NCBI RefSeq assembly: GCF_013128195.2
Contig: NZ_CP053452.2
Location: forward strand, 7,626,001-7,690,000
Source: Frigoriglobus tundricola
GTDB lineage: Bacteria; Planctomycetota; Planctomycetia; Gemmatales; Gemmataceae
Length of the DNA stretch: 64,000 bases
Reading direction: 5' to 3'
Positions 8,638 through 16,700 of the stretch are shown here, piece by piece (position 1 is the first letter of the stretch; every line of letters starts with the position of its first letter). The translations under genes and the position numbers were made by a program. The notes beneath the pieces are model-generated. The model was not told where the DNA came from and did no database searches. It saw nothing but the letters and a program-made list of their open reading frames with translations.

Positions 8638-9315
8638 TTACGTCTGCTCGGCGGGGACAGTTGCGCGTTCTCGTGACGCGCGCGTCTCGCGCTCGGCCGG
8701 CGTGAGTAGCCCTTCAAATAGAATGTCCAGCACGTCACGGGCTTGCTCGTTCGGGGTCCGCTGCCCGCCACTGAAGTGGTTCGTGAACATCGTTCCGTAC
8801 AAGAGGTCCGACACCACTCGGCTGATCCGCTCGACGGGGACGGCCCGGAACCGACCGTCCCGGATCAGGCCGGCGTACACCTCCTGCCAGTCCTTTGTGT
8901 TCTCCCGCTTGTGTTCCAGATACGTGGGCGTCTTCCGGTCCCGGTACTCGGCCCGCTCAATGATGAGCAACTCGGCGATTTCGGGGTTGCTCTGAAAGAA
9001 CGCAAAGTACGACCGCACAGCAGCGGCGAGCCGGTCGAGCGGGTCGTCGATCCCGGCACACGTCTCCCGGACGTGGTGACAGAGCCGAATCATTGCCCGA
9101 TCGACGGTTGCGAGAAAGAGTTCCTCTTTGCTCGGGAAGTACAGGTAGACGGTGCCTTTTGCCAGGCCGCACGCGGCCGCGATCTCCTGGACCTCGGTCC
9201 CGGGGTAACCGCTGCGGGCGAACACCTTAGCCGCCGCCGAGAGCAACTCCTCTCGGCGGCGGGCACAAGCGTCGTCTTTTCGAGAATTGTTTCCGCGAGC
9301 CGGAGTGCCACCCAT
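8638..9315 (-). CDS. TetR-family repressor of the adjacent RND efflux operon
   Basis: A 225-residue TetR-family regulator. The ATG at 9315 has GGAG six bases upstream and is preferred to a TTG four codons earlier. The DNA-binding domain covers about residues 20-66: 'RREELLSAAAKVFARSGY', then the helix-turn-helix 'VQEIAAACGLAKGTVYLYF' and 'PSKEELF'. The ligand-binding C-terminal domain is helical and of usual length. It is transcribed away from the RND adaptor and pump genes, and a perfect TGACTGAC palindrome lies 20 bases upstream of its start in the shared promoter region. It most likely represses both transcription units and is released by a pump substrate. A decayed copy of its 3' end is at 4619-4745. 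Confidence 0.93.
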   Translation of the reverse strand: MGGTPARGNNSRKDDACARRREELLSAAAKVFARSGYPGTEVQEIAAACGLAKGTVYLYFPSKEELFLATVDRAMIRLCHHVRETCAGIDDPLDRLAAAVRSYFAFFQSNPEIAELLIIERAEYRDRKTPTYLEHKRENTKDWQEVYAGLIRDGRFRAVPVERISRVVSDLLYGTMFTNHFSGGQRTPNEQARDVLDILFEGLLTPAERETRASRERATVPAEQT

Positions 9316-9333
9316 CGTGTGCTCCAACTGACA

Positions 9334-9362
9334 TTGACTGACCAGTCAGTCACCTGTATTTA
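9334..9362 (+). promoter_or_regulatory. RND operon promoter overlapped by TetR operator
   Basis: TTGACT at 9334-9339, a 17-base spacer and TATTTA at 9357-9362 form a sigma70-like promoter for the efflux operon. The palindrome TGACTGACCAGTCAGTCA at 9335-9352 (8-base perfect arms, 2-base centre) covers the -35 element and most of the spacer, the classical position for TetR-type repression. It also lies just upstream of the divergent tetR start. Confidence 0.75.
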
Positions 9363-9437
9363 AACGCTAGTTTGGATCGCGTCAACCCGAAGACGGCGCG
9401 AGTATCAGGCGTGCGGCGTTCGTTCCGTGAGGTAACC

Positions 9438-10820
9438 GTGCTCTCGTCAAAACCTCTAGCTCTCGCTCGACTTATCGCCGCGATTGGTCTGGTGACGTCG
9501 TGCGCCATTGTAGGGTGCCGGGGGGCCAAGCCGGCACCGGAGCCGCCGCCCCCGCCGATGGTCACGGTCGCCCGTCCGGCCACCGCAGAGGTCCAGAGTT
9601 ATTACGAATACAACGGCTACCTGGAAGCGGTGGAAACGGTCGAAATTCGTGCCCGTGTTAAGGGCTTCCTGACCGAGGTGGCCCTTACCAAACCAGACAG
9701 CAAAATTAGGGAAGGCGACGAGGTCAAGACCGGGACCCAACTGTACACAATCGACCCGCGCGAGTACCAAGCGGCTGTGGCCAAGTCCGAGGCCGATATT
9801 CTGAAGGCCAAGGCCGACATCATCAACGCCAAGGCCCAGGTCGCACTTGGGGTGGCCGAGGAAACGCGGCAACGAGACGCCTTCGGCAAAGGGATCGGGT
9901 CTCGGACCGACCTCGACAAAGCGATCGCCACTTTAGCCTCCAACCAGGCCGCCGTGGACGTTGCCGTCGCCAATGAGGCGGCCGCTAAGGCGGCCAAACA
10001 GACCGCCGTTCTGCAACTCGAGTATACCGACATCCGCAGCCCGATCGATGGCCGGATCAGTCGCACGTTGGTGACCCAAGGGAACCTCGTGGGACAGAAC
10101 GAATCAACCCTGCTGACAACGATCGTGCGTGTCGATCCGCTCTACGTCTATTTCGATGCCCCCGAGCGTGATTTCGTCGAGGCCCAGCGAGCCGCAAAGT
10201 CCCCCCAAGGTCAGGCGACCGCAGCACTTCCGGTCCAAGTCGGGGTTGCGACTGAGGTCGGGTTCCCCCACTCCGGCGTGATCGACTTCCAGGAGAACCG
10301 GGTGGACACCGGAACCGGGACGGTTCGCGTCCGCGGCCGGATATCGAATCCGCTCGTCCCGCCCGGTCACGCCCGCCTCTTGTACCCCGGCCTGTACGCC
10401 CGGGTGCGGGTTCCCAACGGCGAACGGAAGAAGCAACTCGTGCTCCCCGAAGAGGCGCTGATGACGGGTCAGGAGGGGCGCTTCGTGTACGTCATCGGCC
10501 CGGACAACAAAGTGGTCAAGCGGACGGTGACGGTTGGGGCAAACGTGTGGCGCGACTCCGAGAGCGGCCCGGACGCGAAGAGTAAGTGGGTGCTGCACAA
10601 CTCGAACCCGAAGCCCCCGGCCGGTGGCGCGCCAGGTGGGGGCGGGGCGCCCGCCCAGTCGGCGCCGCCCGCGGACGCGCCGGTCCGCTCGATTGTGGCC
10701 ATTGAGAAGGGCTTGGAACCAACCGATCAGGTGATCGTGGTCGGGCTTCAGAAGGCCCGGCCGGGGGCGCCCGTGTCGCCCGACGTGTGGGAGCTGAAGG
10801 GACCGCCGCAGGCGAAATAG
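9438..10820 (+). CDS. RND efflux periplasmic adaptor (membrane fusion protein), lipoprotein
   Basis: GTG 9438 follows TGAGG at 9428-9432 and gives 460 residues. The N-terminus has a signal sequence with lipobox 'AIVGC' near residue 27, so the protein is likely lipid-anchored like AcrA. A proline-rich linker is followed by the first barrel and lipoyl half ('EYNGYLEAVETVEIRARVKG'), a coiled-coil hairpin rich in A/K/E (about residues 110-185), the second lipoyl half ('YTDIRSPIDGRISRTLVTQG') and beta-barrel and membrane-proximal domains. A Gly/Pro-rich insert around residues 390-420 sits inside the membrane-proximal domain and is unusual. It is followed by the RND pump after 218 bases. No TolC-like outer-membrane factor is encoded here. 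Confidence 0.93.
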   Translation: MLSSKPLALARLIAAIGLVTSCAIVGCRGAKPAPEPPPPPMVTVARPATAEVQSYYEYNGYLEAVETVEIRARVKGFLTEVALTKPDSKIREGDEVKTGTQLYTIDPREYQAAVAKSEADILKAKADIINAKAQVALGVAEETRQRDAFGKGIGSRTDLDKAIATLASNQAAVDVAVANEAAAKAAKQTAVLQLEYTDIRSPIDGRISRTLVTQGNLVGQNESTLLTTIVRVDPLYVYFDAPERDFVEAQRAAKSPQGQATAALPVQVGVATEVGFPHSGVIDFQENRVDTGTGTVRVRGRISNPLVPPGHARLLYPGLYARVRVPNGERKKQLVLPEEALMTGQEGRFVYVIGPDNKVVKRTVTVGANVWRDSESGPDAKSKWVLHNSNPKPPAGGAPGGGGAPAQSAPPADAPVRSIVAIEKGLEPTDQVIVVGLQKARPGAPVSPDVWELKGPPQAK

Positions 10821-10894
10821 GTCCGCGGGCGGGTTGCTTGTTCCTCCGGCCCCGTCAGCCGAGCGGGTGGGGGCTGGTGTGGGGCTTGGACAAA

Positions 10895-10950
10895 CGCAGG
10901 TTTTCTCACCCTCCGTAAAGAGGGACGGGGCTGGGGGTAGGTTCTCCCAG
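10895..10950. repeat. fragment of dispersed palindromic repeat, family A
   Basis: The sequence around 10900-10950 ('CACCCTCCGTAAAGAGGGA' then 'CGGGGCTGGGGGTAGGTTC') matches, in inverse orientation, the repeat at 19636-19670 and the arm at 17510-17540. It sits between the adaptor and pump genes and is degenerate. Confidence 0.5.
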
Positions 10951-11038
10951 CAGTTATAACGCTCATCCGGCTGCGCGGCCGCGCCGACCCGACGCGACAC
11001 CGCGGGGCGCCGCGGCCCATCGCCCGACAGGATGCGAC

Positions 11039-14000
11039 ATGATTTCACGGTTCTTCATCGACCGCCCGATCTTCGCCAACGTGATCGCCTTGATGACGAT
11101 CCTGTTCGGCGTCGTGGCGCTCGACCGGCTCCCGGTCGAGCGCTACCCGTCAATCACCCCGCCGACGGTCGTGGTCTCGACCACCTACCCCGGCGCCAAC
11201 GCCCAGGTCGTGGCGGACACGGTGGCCGCGCCGATCGAACAGCAGGTCAACGGCGTCGAGAACATGATGTACATGTCCTCGACAAGCTCCTCCGACGGCT
11301 CCTACGCCCTCACCATCACGTTCGAGATCGGCACGAACCTAGATGACGCCCAGGTGCTCGTCCAGAACCGGATGAGCGTGGCCGAGCCGGTCCTGCCCGA
11401 AGAGGTGCGGCGGCAGGGGATCACGGTCAAGAAGCAGTCGTCGAACATCCTCCTGGTGATCTCGCTCACGTCCGAGTCGAAGCGGTACGACCCGGTGTTC
11501 CTGTCGAACTACGCGACCCTCCGGTTGCGGGACGAACTGAGCCGGGTGAAGGGCGTCGGCGAGGTGCAGATCAAGGGGGCCGGGGCGTACTCGATGCGGG
11601 TGTGGACCGACCCCGACAAGATGGCCTCGCGCCAGATCACCACCCTGGACGTGACCGCCGCATTGGCCCGTCAAAACGTTCAGGTGGCGGCCGGTCAGGT
11701 CGGGCAGCCGCCGAACCCGGCCGGTCAGGCGTTTCAACTCACGGTGACGACCCGGGGCCGGTTGACCACTCCGGCCGAGTTCGAGGAGATCGTCGTCAAG
11801 TCCGGGGGGAACAACCAGATCGTGTACCTGCGGGACGTGGCCCGGGTCGAACTCGGGGCGCAGAACTACGACACGTTCGAGACCCGGTCCGGGATGGACG
11901 CGGCCAACCTGCTGATCTTCCAGCTCCCCGGCTCGAACGCGATGGACGTGGCCAACCGGGTGCGGGAGGCGATGAAGAAGATCGAGCCGACCCTGCCCGA
12001 CGGGCTCGAGTACACGATCCCGTTCGACACCACCAAGTTCGTCAGCGCCGCCATCCACAACGTGTACCAGACGCTGATCGAGGCCGGCGTGCTGGTGCTG
12101 ATCGTGATCCTCGTGTTCCTCCAGAACTGGCGCGCGCTCCTGGTGCCCGCGACGACGGTGCCCGTGACCATCATCGGGGCGTTCTCGTTCCTGTACGTGT
12201 TCGGGTTCTCGATCAACCTGCTCACGCTGTTCGCGCTGATCCTGGCGATCGGGATCGTGGTGGACGACGCGATCGTGATCGTGGAGAACGCGTCGCACCA
12301 CATCGAGCAGGGGGAGGCGCCCCGGCTGGCCACCATTAAAGCGATGAACGAGGTGACCGGGCCGGTCATCGCGATCACGTTCGTGCTGATGGCCGTGTTC
12401 GTGCCGACCGCGTTCCTGAGCGGGATCACCGGCCAGATGTACCGGCAGTTCGCGCTCACGATCGCGGCCACGGCGCTCATCAGCGCGGTGAACGCCCTCT
12501 CGCTGAAGCCGGCCCAGTGCGCCCTCTGGCTCAAGCCGGCGGCGAAGAAGAGCCTGTTCTCCCGCGCATTCGACACGGTGTACGGTCCCATCGAGCGGGT
12601 CTACGCGTGGAGCATCCGGATCATGCTCCGGGTGTGGCCGCTCGCGCTAATCGTGTTCCTCGCGACGGCCGCCGGGACCGGGTGGTGGTACCAGCAACTG
12701 CCGACCGGGTTCCTCCCCACGGAGGACGAGGGCTACGCGATCATCGCCGTGCAACTGCCGGACGGGGCCTCCCTCGACCGGACCCGGGACGTGGCCGAGC
12801 GCATCAACAAGGTGTGTGCCCGGTTCCGGGACAAGGGCGCGCTGGAGAACTGGTTCGTCCTCGGGGGCACGTCGCTCCTGGACGGGACCGCGGCCCCGAA
12901 CGGGGCGACGGCGTTCGTGACCTGGACCGATTGGTCCCTGCGGACCACGCCGGAGATGCAGCAGCAGGCGCTGGTGCAGGCGCTCCAAATGGAGTTCTTC
13001 GGGATCCAGGACGCGTTCATCTTCGTCATCGTCCCCCCGTCCATTCAGGGGCTGGGCTTCTCCGGCGGGTTCGAGATGAAGATCGAGGACCGCGAGGGCG
13101 TGGGGCTGGCGGTGCTCCAGGAGCGGACCCAGGCGGTCATCGACGCCGCGGTCCAGCGCCCCGAGATCGCGCCCCCGCCGGCCATCCGGACCACGTTCCG
13201 GGCCGGGGTGCCCCAGGTGTACCTGAACATCGACCGGGTGAAGGCCGAGAAGATGGGCGTGTTCATCAGCGACGTGTTCGCCGCCCTCCAGGCGAACCTC
13301 GGCTCGGTGTACGTGAACGACTTCAACCTGTACGGCCGCACGTGGCAGGTGCGGGTCCAGGCGGACGCCCGGTTCCGCGCCGATCCGAGCCTGTTGCGCC
13401 GGTTGGAGGTCAAGAACCGGACCGGCGGGAAGGTGCCGCTCGGTACGCTGCTGTCCGTCGAGAGTCAGGTCGGGCCGCTGGCGATTACCCGGTACAACCT
13501 GTACCCGACGGCTACGATCAGTGGGGTGACCAAGCCGGGGTTCAGCTCGGGCGAGGGGCTGGCCGCGATGGAGGCCGCGGCGGAGCAGGTGCTCCCGCCC
13601 TCGATGGGCTACGAGTGGACGTCGATCGCGTTCCAGGAGAAGCGGGTGAGCGGCGAGGAGGTGCTGGTGTTCGCGCTCGCCGTGCTGCTGGTGTACTGGG
13701 TGCTGGCGGCCCAGTACGAGAGCTGGCTGCTCCCGCTGGCGGTGATCCTGGTGGTGCCGCTCGGCCTGCTCGGGGTGGTCGCGGGCGTGGTGTTTCGCGG
13801 GCTGGATAACAACATCTATACGCAGATCGGCGTGGTGCTCATCATCGCGCTGGCGTCGAAAAACGCCATTCTGATCGTCGAGTTCGCGCGGGAACTGCGG
13901 TTGGCCGGGCGGTCGATCCGCCAGGCGGCGGCGGAAGCGGCCCGGTTGCGGTTCCGGCCGATTCTCATGACCTCGATCGCCTTCATCCTCGGGGTGGTCC

Positions 14001-14329
14001 CGCTCGTAACGGCCACCGGGGCCGGTGCGGCCAGCCGCCAGGCGCTGGGGACGGCGGTGTTCGGCGGGATGATCACCTCGACGGTGCTGGCCGTGTTCTT
14101 CGTCCCGGTGTTCTACGTCGTGGTGCAGGGGCTCATCGAACTCCGGAACGGGCCGCCGGTCCGTCCCGAATCCGTTACGGAACACTTCACCGGCGCGAGC
14201 GAGAACGGGACACCGGTCAACGGCCACACACCGATCTCTGAAGCTCATTCGGTGGTGCAAGAGCCACCTGTCAGCACCGCGGCGGGGGGCTGGTTCTCCA
14301 CAGTGTGGAAACGGCTCACGAAGCGGTAA
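11039..14329 (+). CDS. RND-family multidrug efflux pump (HAE1/AcrB type)
   Basis: A 1096-residue inner-membrane RND transporter, slightly longer than AcrB (1049). It begins 'MISRFFIDRPIFANVIALM', the canonical HAE1 start with the first membrane helix. The two pore/docking halves are present: 'NGVENMMYMSSTSSSDGSYA' in the first, and 'SSGEGLAAMEAA' in the second. The proton-relay motif 'GIVVDDAIVIVEN' carries the two aspartates at about residues 409 and 410. The last helices show 'LIIALASKNAILIVEFA' and 'RFRPILMTSIAFILGVVPL'. A charged, probably cytosolic tail of about 60 residues follows. It exports amphiphilic compounds with the adaptor encoded just upstream; the specific substrate cannot be read from sequence. 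Confidence 0.96.
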   Translation: MISRFFIDRPIFANVIALMTILFGVVALDRLPVERYPSITPPTVVVSTTYPGANAQVVADTVAAPIEQQVNGVENMMYMSSTSSSDGSYALTITFEIGTNLDDAQVLVQNRMSVAEPVLPEEVRRQGITVKKQSSNILLVISLTSESKRYDPVFLSNYATLRLRDELSRVKGVGEVQIKGAGAYSMRVWTDPDKMASRQITTLDVTAALARQNVQVAAGQVGQPPNPAGQAFQLTVTTRGRLTTPAEFEEIVVKSGGNNQIVYLRDVARVELGAQNYDTFETRSGMDAANLLIFQLPGSNAMDVANRVREAMKKIEPTLPDGLEYTIPFDTTKFVSAAIHNVYQTLIEAGVLVLIVILVFLQNWRALLVPATTVPVTIIGAFSFLYVFGFSINLLTLFALILAIGIVVDDAIVIVENASHHIEQGEAPRLATIKAMNEVTGPVIAITFVLMAVFVPTAFLSGITGQMYRQFALTIAATALISAVNALSLKPAQCALWLKPAAKKSLFSRAFDTVYGPIERVYAWSIRIMLRVWPLALIVFLATAAGTGWWYQQLPTGFLPTEDEGYAIIAVQLPDGASLDRTRDVAERINKVCARFRDKGALENWFVLGGTSLLDGTAAPNGATAFVTWTDWSLRTTPEMQQQALVQALQMEFFGIQDAFIFVIVPPSIQGLGFSGGFEMKIEDREGVGLAVLQERTQAVIDAAVQRPEIAPPPAIRTTFRAGVPQVYLNIDRVKAEKMGVFISDVFAALQANLGSVYVNDFNLYGRTWQVRVQADARFRADPSLLRRLEVKNRTGGKVPLGTLLSVESQVGPLAITRYNLYPTATISGVTKPGFSSGEGLAAMEAAAEQVLPPSMGYEWTSIAFQEKRVSGEEVLVFALAVLLVYWVLAAQYESWLLPLAVILVVPLGLLGVVAGVVFRGLDNNIYTQIGVVLIIALASKNAILIVEFARELRLAGRSIRQAAAEAARLRFRPILMTSIAFILGVVPLVTATGAGAASRQALGTAVFGGMITSTVLAVFFVPVFYVVVQGLIELRNGPPVRPESVTEHFTGASENGTPVNGHTPISEAHSVVQEPPVSTAAGGWFSTVWKRLTKR

Positions 14330-14350
14330 ACGAGCCGCCGAGGCTGAAGC

Positions 14351-14449
14351 AAAAGAGCCGCAGATGAGCGGAGAAGGCCGCAGGTCAGAAGAAGGCAAAT
14401 TCAAGCTTCTTCTGACCTGCGGCCTTCTCCGCTCATCTGCGGCTCTTTT
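14351..14449. repeat. perfect 44-base inverted repeat, family E
   Basis: Left arm 14351-14394 and right arm 14406-14449 are exact reverse complements of each other, with an 11-base loop. The arms start AAAAGAGCCGCAGATGAGCG and the right arm ends in TTTT. Placed 21 bases after the pump gene, it can act as a very strong terminator. Its 'GCCGCAGAT' motif is shared with other palindromes in the window. Confidence 0.85.
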
Positions 14450-14551
14450 CTGCTCCGCAGGAACCTTGCCCACACAGGTCGGCAGCGGCTACTGTGGAGC
14501 GGCCGCGCTCGGAACCGGTGTTTCATTTGTCGTGTTTCGCCAGGAGTATCG

Positions 14552-15619
14552 ATGGCCGTTTACTTCGTGTACCGCACCCACGACGGCGCGCCGAGTGAGA
14601 AGCACGTCCGCCGTTTCGAGAATGACACCATCCTCGATTGGGCGCAGGCGGTGTGGAAGCAGACGCCCGATCACGAAAAAGCGATCGAGTACGCGAAGCA
14701 ATTATTCGGTGAATTGGCCCTTCATGGCTTCGCAAGTTTGTTTCACTATTACGAGGAACGTCCGATAAGAAGCAAACCCACACAGCTAGCAGAGCTTGAC
14801 GCGTGGTTTACCGATTTCTTGTTGGCGGAGACGGCCCACGGCCCGCACCACCTCCAGTTTTACTTTGATGGAGACGCTGACGGTGATACGGCGCTGTACG
14901 TATTCGACCATCACTATCGTAAAACGAATCGGACCGTCACAGACTTCCTGCTGCTCGATGGCTGGGAACTGCCAGCGGGCGATTCCGACGAGCCGACACC
15001 AACATTGCCTGCAACACAGCCGTCTGTGCGGCGCGGGGATGCGGACGGAGCCCTCTATGTCGTGAGCCAATTCGCGGAATCAAAGTACCACCTGGATGAT
15101 TTGGGGCCGCCATTGCGCGTCGATGGTCTACGCTTACCCGATCTCGCCCGATACCTTCTCACAACTCGCACGGATGAAGAGGAGGACGTGGCTTTACGTG
15201 AGCTACGCAATCATATGAAAGCCGTAGTGAGAGATTCAGCGGGCGCGGACGCTGGCTTTCTCCTCGCGATACACGACCAGCCCGAGGAACTAACGAACTG
15301 GCGCGCGTACTCGGACTGGCTTCACGAGCGAGAGCTACCACCCTCCGGCCTCTACCTACTCGATCAAGCACTTCGGGCGAAAGAATCTGTTTGGGGTTAC
15401 GAGTCACGCGAGCCGGAATTGGATCGAGTCAAGGTCACACCGCACATGGCCCAGGCTTGCAAACACCGCAGTCGCGCACCAAAGTCGGACTCGGTTGAAG
15501 TCACGATGGACGACTACTACGGGCAGTGCATCTTCTTCGACGACCGGTGGGCAGCGGCTCATCCGACACTCGCGGCGGGCATCCTCACGTTCGCTTCAAG
15601 GTGGGACGTTCTGACCTGA
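14552..15619 (+). CDS. TIGR02996-like (Gemmata repeat-companion) domain protein
   Basis: A 355-residue protein from ATG 14552, with AGGAG at 14541-14545. The first 150 residues are unassigned, with acidic and aromatic patches. Near residues 230-265 is 'GFLLAIHDQPEELTNWRAYS', then 'DWLHERELPP', which fits the short Gemmata repeat-companion motif (F-L-x-A-I ... D-W-L-x-E-R). That motif is known almost only from Gemmata-type planctomycetes and usually lies near leucine-rich or other repeats, which are not seen here. No signal peptide or membrane segment is present. Base composition is lower in GC than its neighbours. The gene stands alone between the efflux operon hairpin and the paralogue pair at 15.7 kb. 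Function unknown. Confidence 0.75.
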   Translation: MAVYFVYRTHDGAPSEKHVRRFENDTILDWAQAVWKQTPDHEKAIEYAKQLFGELALHGFASLFHYYEERPIRSKPTQLAELDAWFTDFLLAETAHGPHHLQFYFDGDADGDTALYVFDHHYRKTNRTVTDFLLLDGWELPAGDSDEPTPTLPATQPSVRRGDADGALYVVSQFAESKYHLDDLGPPLRVDGLRLPDLARYLLTTRTDEEEDVALRELRNHMKAVVRDSAGADAGFLLAIHDQPEELTNWRAYSDWLHERELPPSGLYLLDQALRAKESVWGYESREPELDRVKVTPHMAQACKHRSRAPKSDSVEVTMDDYYGQCIFFDDRWAAAHPTLAAGILTFASRWDVLT

Positions 15620-15717
15620 GACCCGTCCTCCGGTTTCTGATAGTGTCTGATCGTGATCAGAAGGCACGAATTGTGCAACTGCAATGGGAGAATCGCCCCA
15701 TCTCAGGAGTGTACACC

Positions 15718-16140
15718 GTGACACGTTCGTTCGCACTGGCCGCACTCGCGGGCATCCTTTACGCCACTGTGGCCGCTCATACCGTTGTGGCCGAGGAGCC
15801 GAAGCAGACCAAGACCGTGGACATGAACAGCTCCGTTCCGGACTTGGAGAAGCGCCAAGCGTTCGAGGGCACCGGCGTGATTCTCAGCCAGAAGGAGTGG
15901 GAACGGCTCGCTGCCGACTGGGGCATCAAGGACGTGCCGAAGGTGGACTTCGATAAGGAGCTGCTCCTCGTCGGAACGTGGCGGGGAACGGGGTTCAAGT
16001 TCCTCTCCGAAGTGAAGAACGGCAATCTTTCCGTGGAACTCGTGGGTGACAAGAACGTCGAACCGGGGTTCCGTTACCGGATCGTGTCGCTCCAGCGGGC
16101 CGGCATTACCAAGTTCCAGGGCAAGGAGCTGCCCAAGTAA
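15718..16140 (+). CDS. small exported protein, paralogue of next gene
   Basis: GTG 15718 with AGGAG at 15705-15709 gives 140 residues. Longer in-frame starts run back into the previous gene and lack a ribosome site. A signal peptide ('SFALAALAGILYATVAAHTV') is followed by a mature domain with 'QKEWERLAADWGIKDVPKVD', 'FDKELLLVGTWRGTGFKF' and 'VEPGFRYRIVSLQRAGITKF', ending 'QGKELPK'. The same order of motifs recurs in the next gene, so these are tandem duplicates that have diverged. The 'W/V-G-I-K-D ... D-F-x-K-E' pattern recalls small beta-sandwich exported proteins found in planctomycetes. No catalytic motif is seen. Confidence 0.85.
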   Translation: MTRSFALAALAGILYATVAAHTVVAEEPKQTKTVDMNSSVPDLEKRQAFEGTGVILSQKEWERLAADWGIKDVPKVDFDKELLLVGTWRGTGFKFLSEVKNGNLSVELVGDKNVEPGFRYRIVSLQRAGITKFQGKELPK

Positions 16141-16168
16141 GAATGCGAAAAATCGGCCGCGGACGAAA

Positions 16169-16190
16169 ACGGGAACCGGAAGGTTCCCGT
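16169..16190. terminator. short hairpin between paralogues
   Basis: ACGGGAACC at 16169-16177 pairs perfectly with GGTTCCCGT at 16182-16190 around a 4-base loop, followed by the T-rich 'CTGTCTTGTG'. It fits an intrinsic terminator for the upstream gene. Confidence 0.6.
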
Positions 16191-16231
16191 CTGTCTTGTG
16201 TCGCCCCCGTCCGACCCCCGCTGAGGTACCG

Positions 16232-16648
16232 ATGAGCCGTTTGTTCGTGGCCGCCGCGCTGGCGCTGAGCGTGTGTGCCGTTTCGACCGCCGATGAGCCC
16301 AAGAAGGAGAAAGCGACCGTGGACCTGTTCGCCTCCGTTGAGGACGAGACCCTCAAGAAAGAGGCGCCGGAGAGCGACGTGATCGTCTCCGCGAAGGCGT
16401 GGGAGAAACTCGCCAAGGCGTGGGGCATCAAAGACCCGGCCAAAGTGGATTTCGCCAAGGAGATCCTCGTCGTCCAAACGACCGTCGGGAGCCGGCTGAC
16501 CGTGACCACCAAACTGGACGACACGGGCGACCTGAAGGTTCTCGGCATCGCGACGCGCGACCTGCGCCCCGGCTTCCGCTACGCGATCAAGTCGGTGAGC
16601 AAGGAGGGGGTGAAAACCGTCAACGGCAAGGAACTGCCGAAGGAGTAA
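16232..16648 (+). CDS. small exported protein, paralogue of previous gene
   Basis: ATG 16232, with GAGG just upstream, gives 138 residues. The signal peptide is 'MSRLFVAAALALSVCAVSTA' with likely cleavage before 'DEPKKE'. The mature part repeats the layout of its neighbour: 'SAKAWEKLAKAWGIKDPAKV', 'FAKEILVVQTTVGSRLTV' and 'LRPGFRYAIKSVSKEGVKTV', ending 'NGKELPKE'. Length and ending agree, so the pair arose by tandem duplication. A bidirectional hairpin ends the gene. Confidence 0.85.
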   Translation: MSRLFVAAALALSVCAVSTADEPKKEKATVDLFASVEDETLKKEAPESDVIVSAKAWEKLAKAWGIKDPAKVDFAKEILVVQTTVGSRLTVTTKLDDTGDLKVLGIATRDLRPGFRYAIKSVSKEGVKTVNGKELPKE

Positions 16649-16656
16649 GGCGAAGA

Positions 16657-16700
16657 AAGGGCCGCCGATCGGCGCCAAAGGGCGTCGATCGGCGGCCCTT
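16657..16700. terminator. bidirectional terminator between convergent genes
   Basis: AAGGGCCGCCGATCG at 16657-16671 is exactly complementary to 16686-16700. The hairpin begins 8 bases after the plus-strand stop and overlaps the last codon of the minus-strand gene, so it can end transcription from both sides. Confidence 0.75.

Noticed and set aside
12647-14473. Minus-strand open frame of 608 codons opposite the RND pump
   Set aside because: The plus strand encodes a clear RND transporter; the antisense product has no recognisable fold and is His/Arg/Asp-rich filler.
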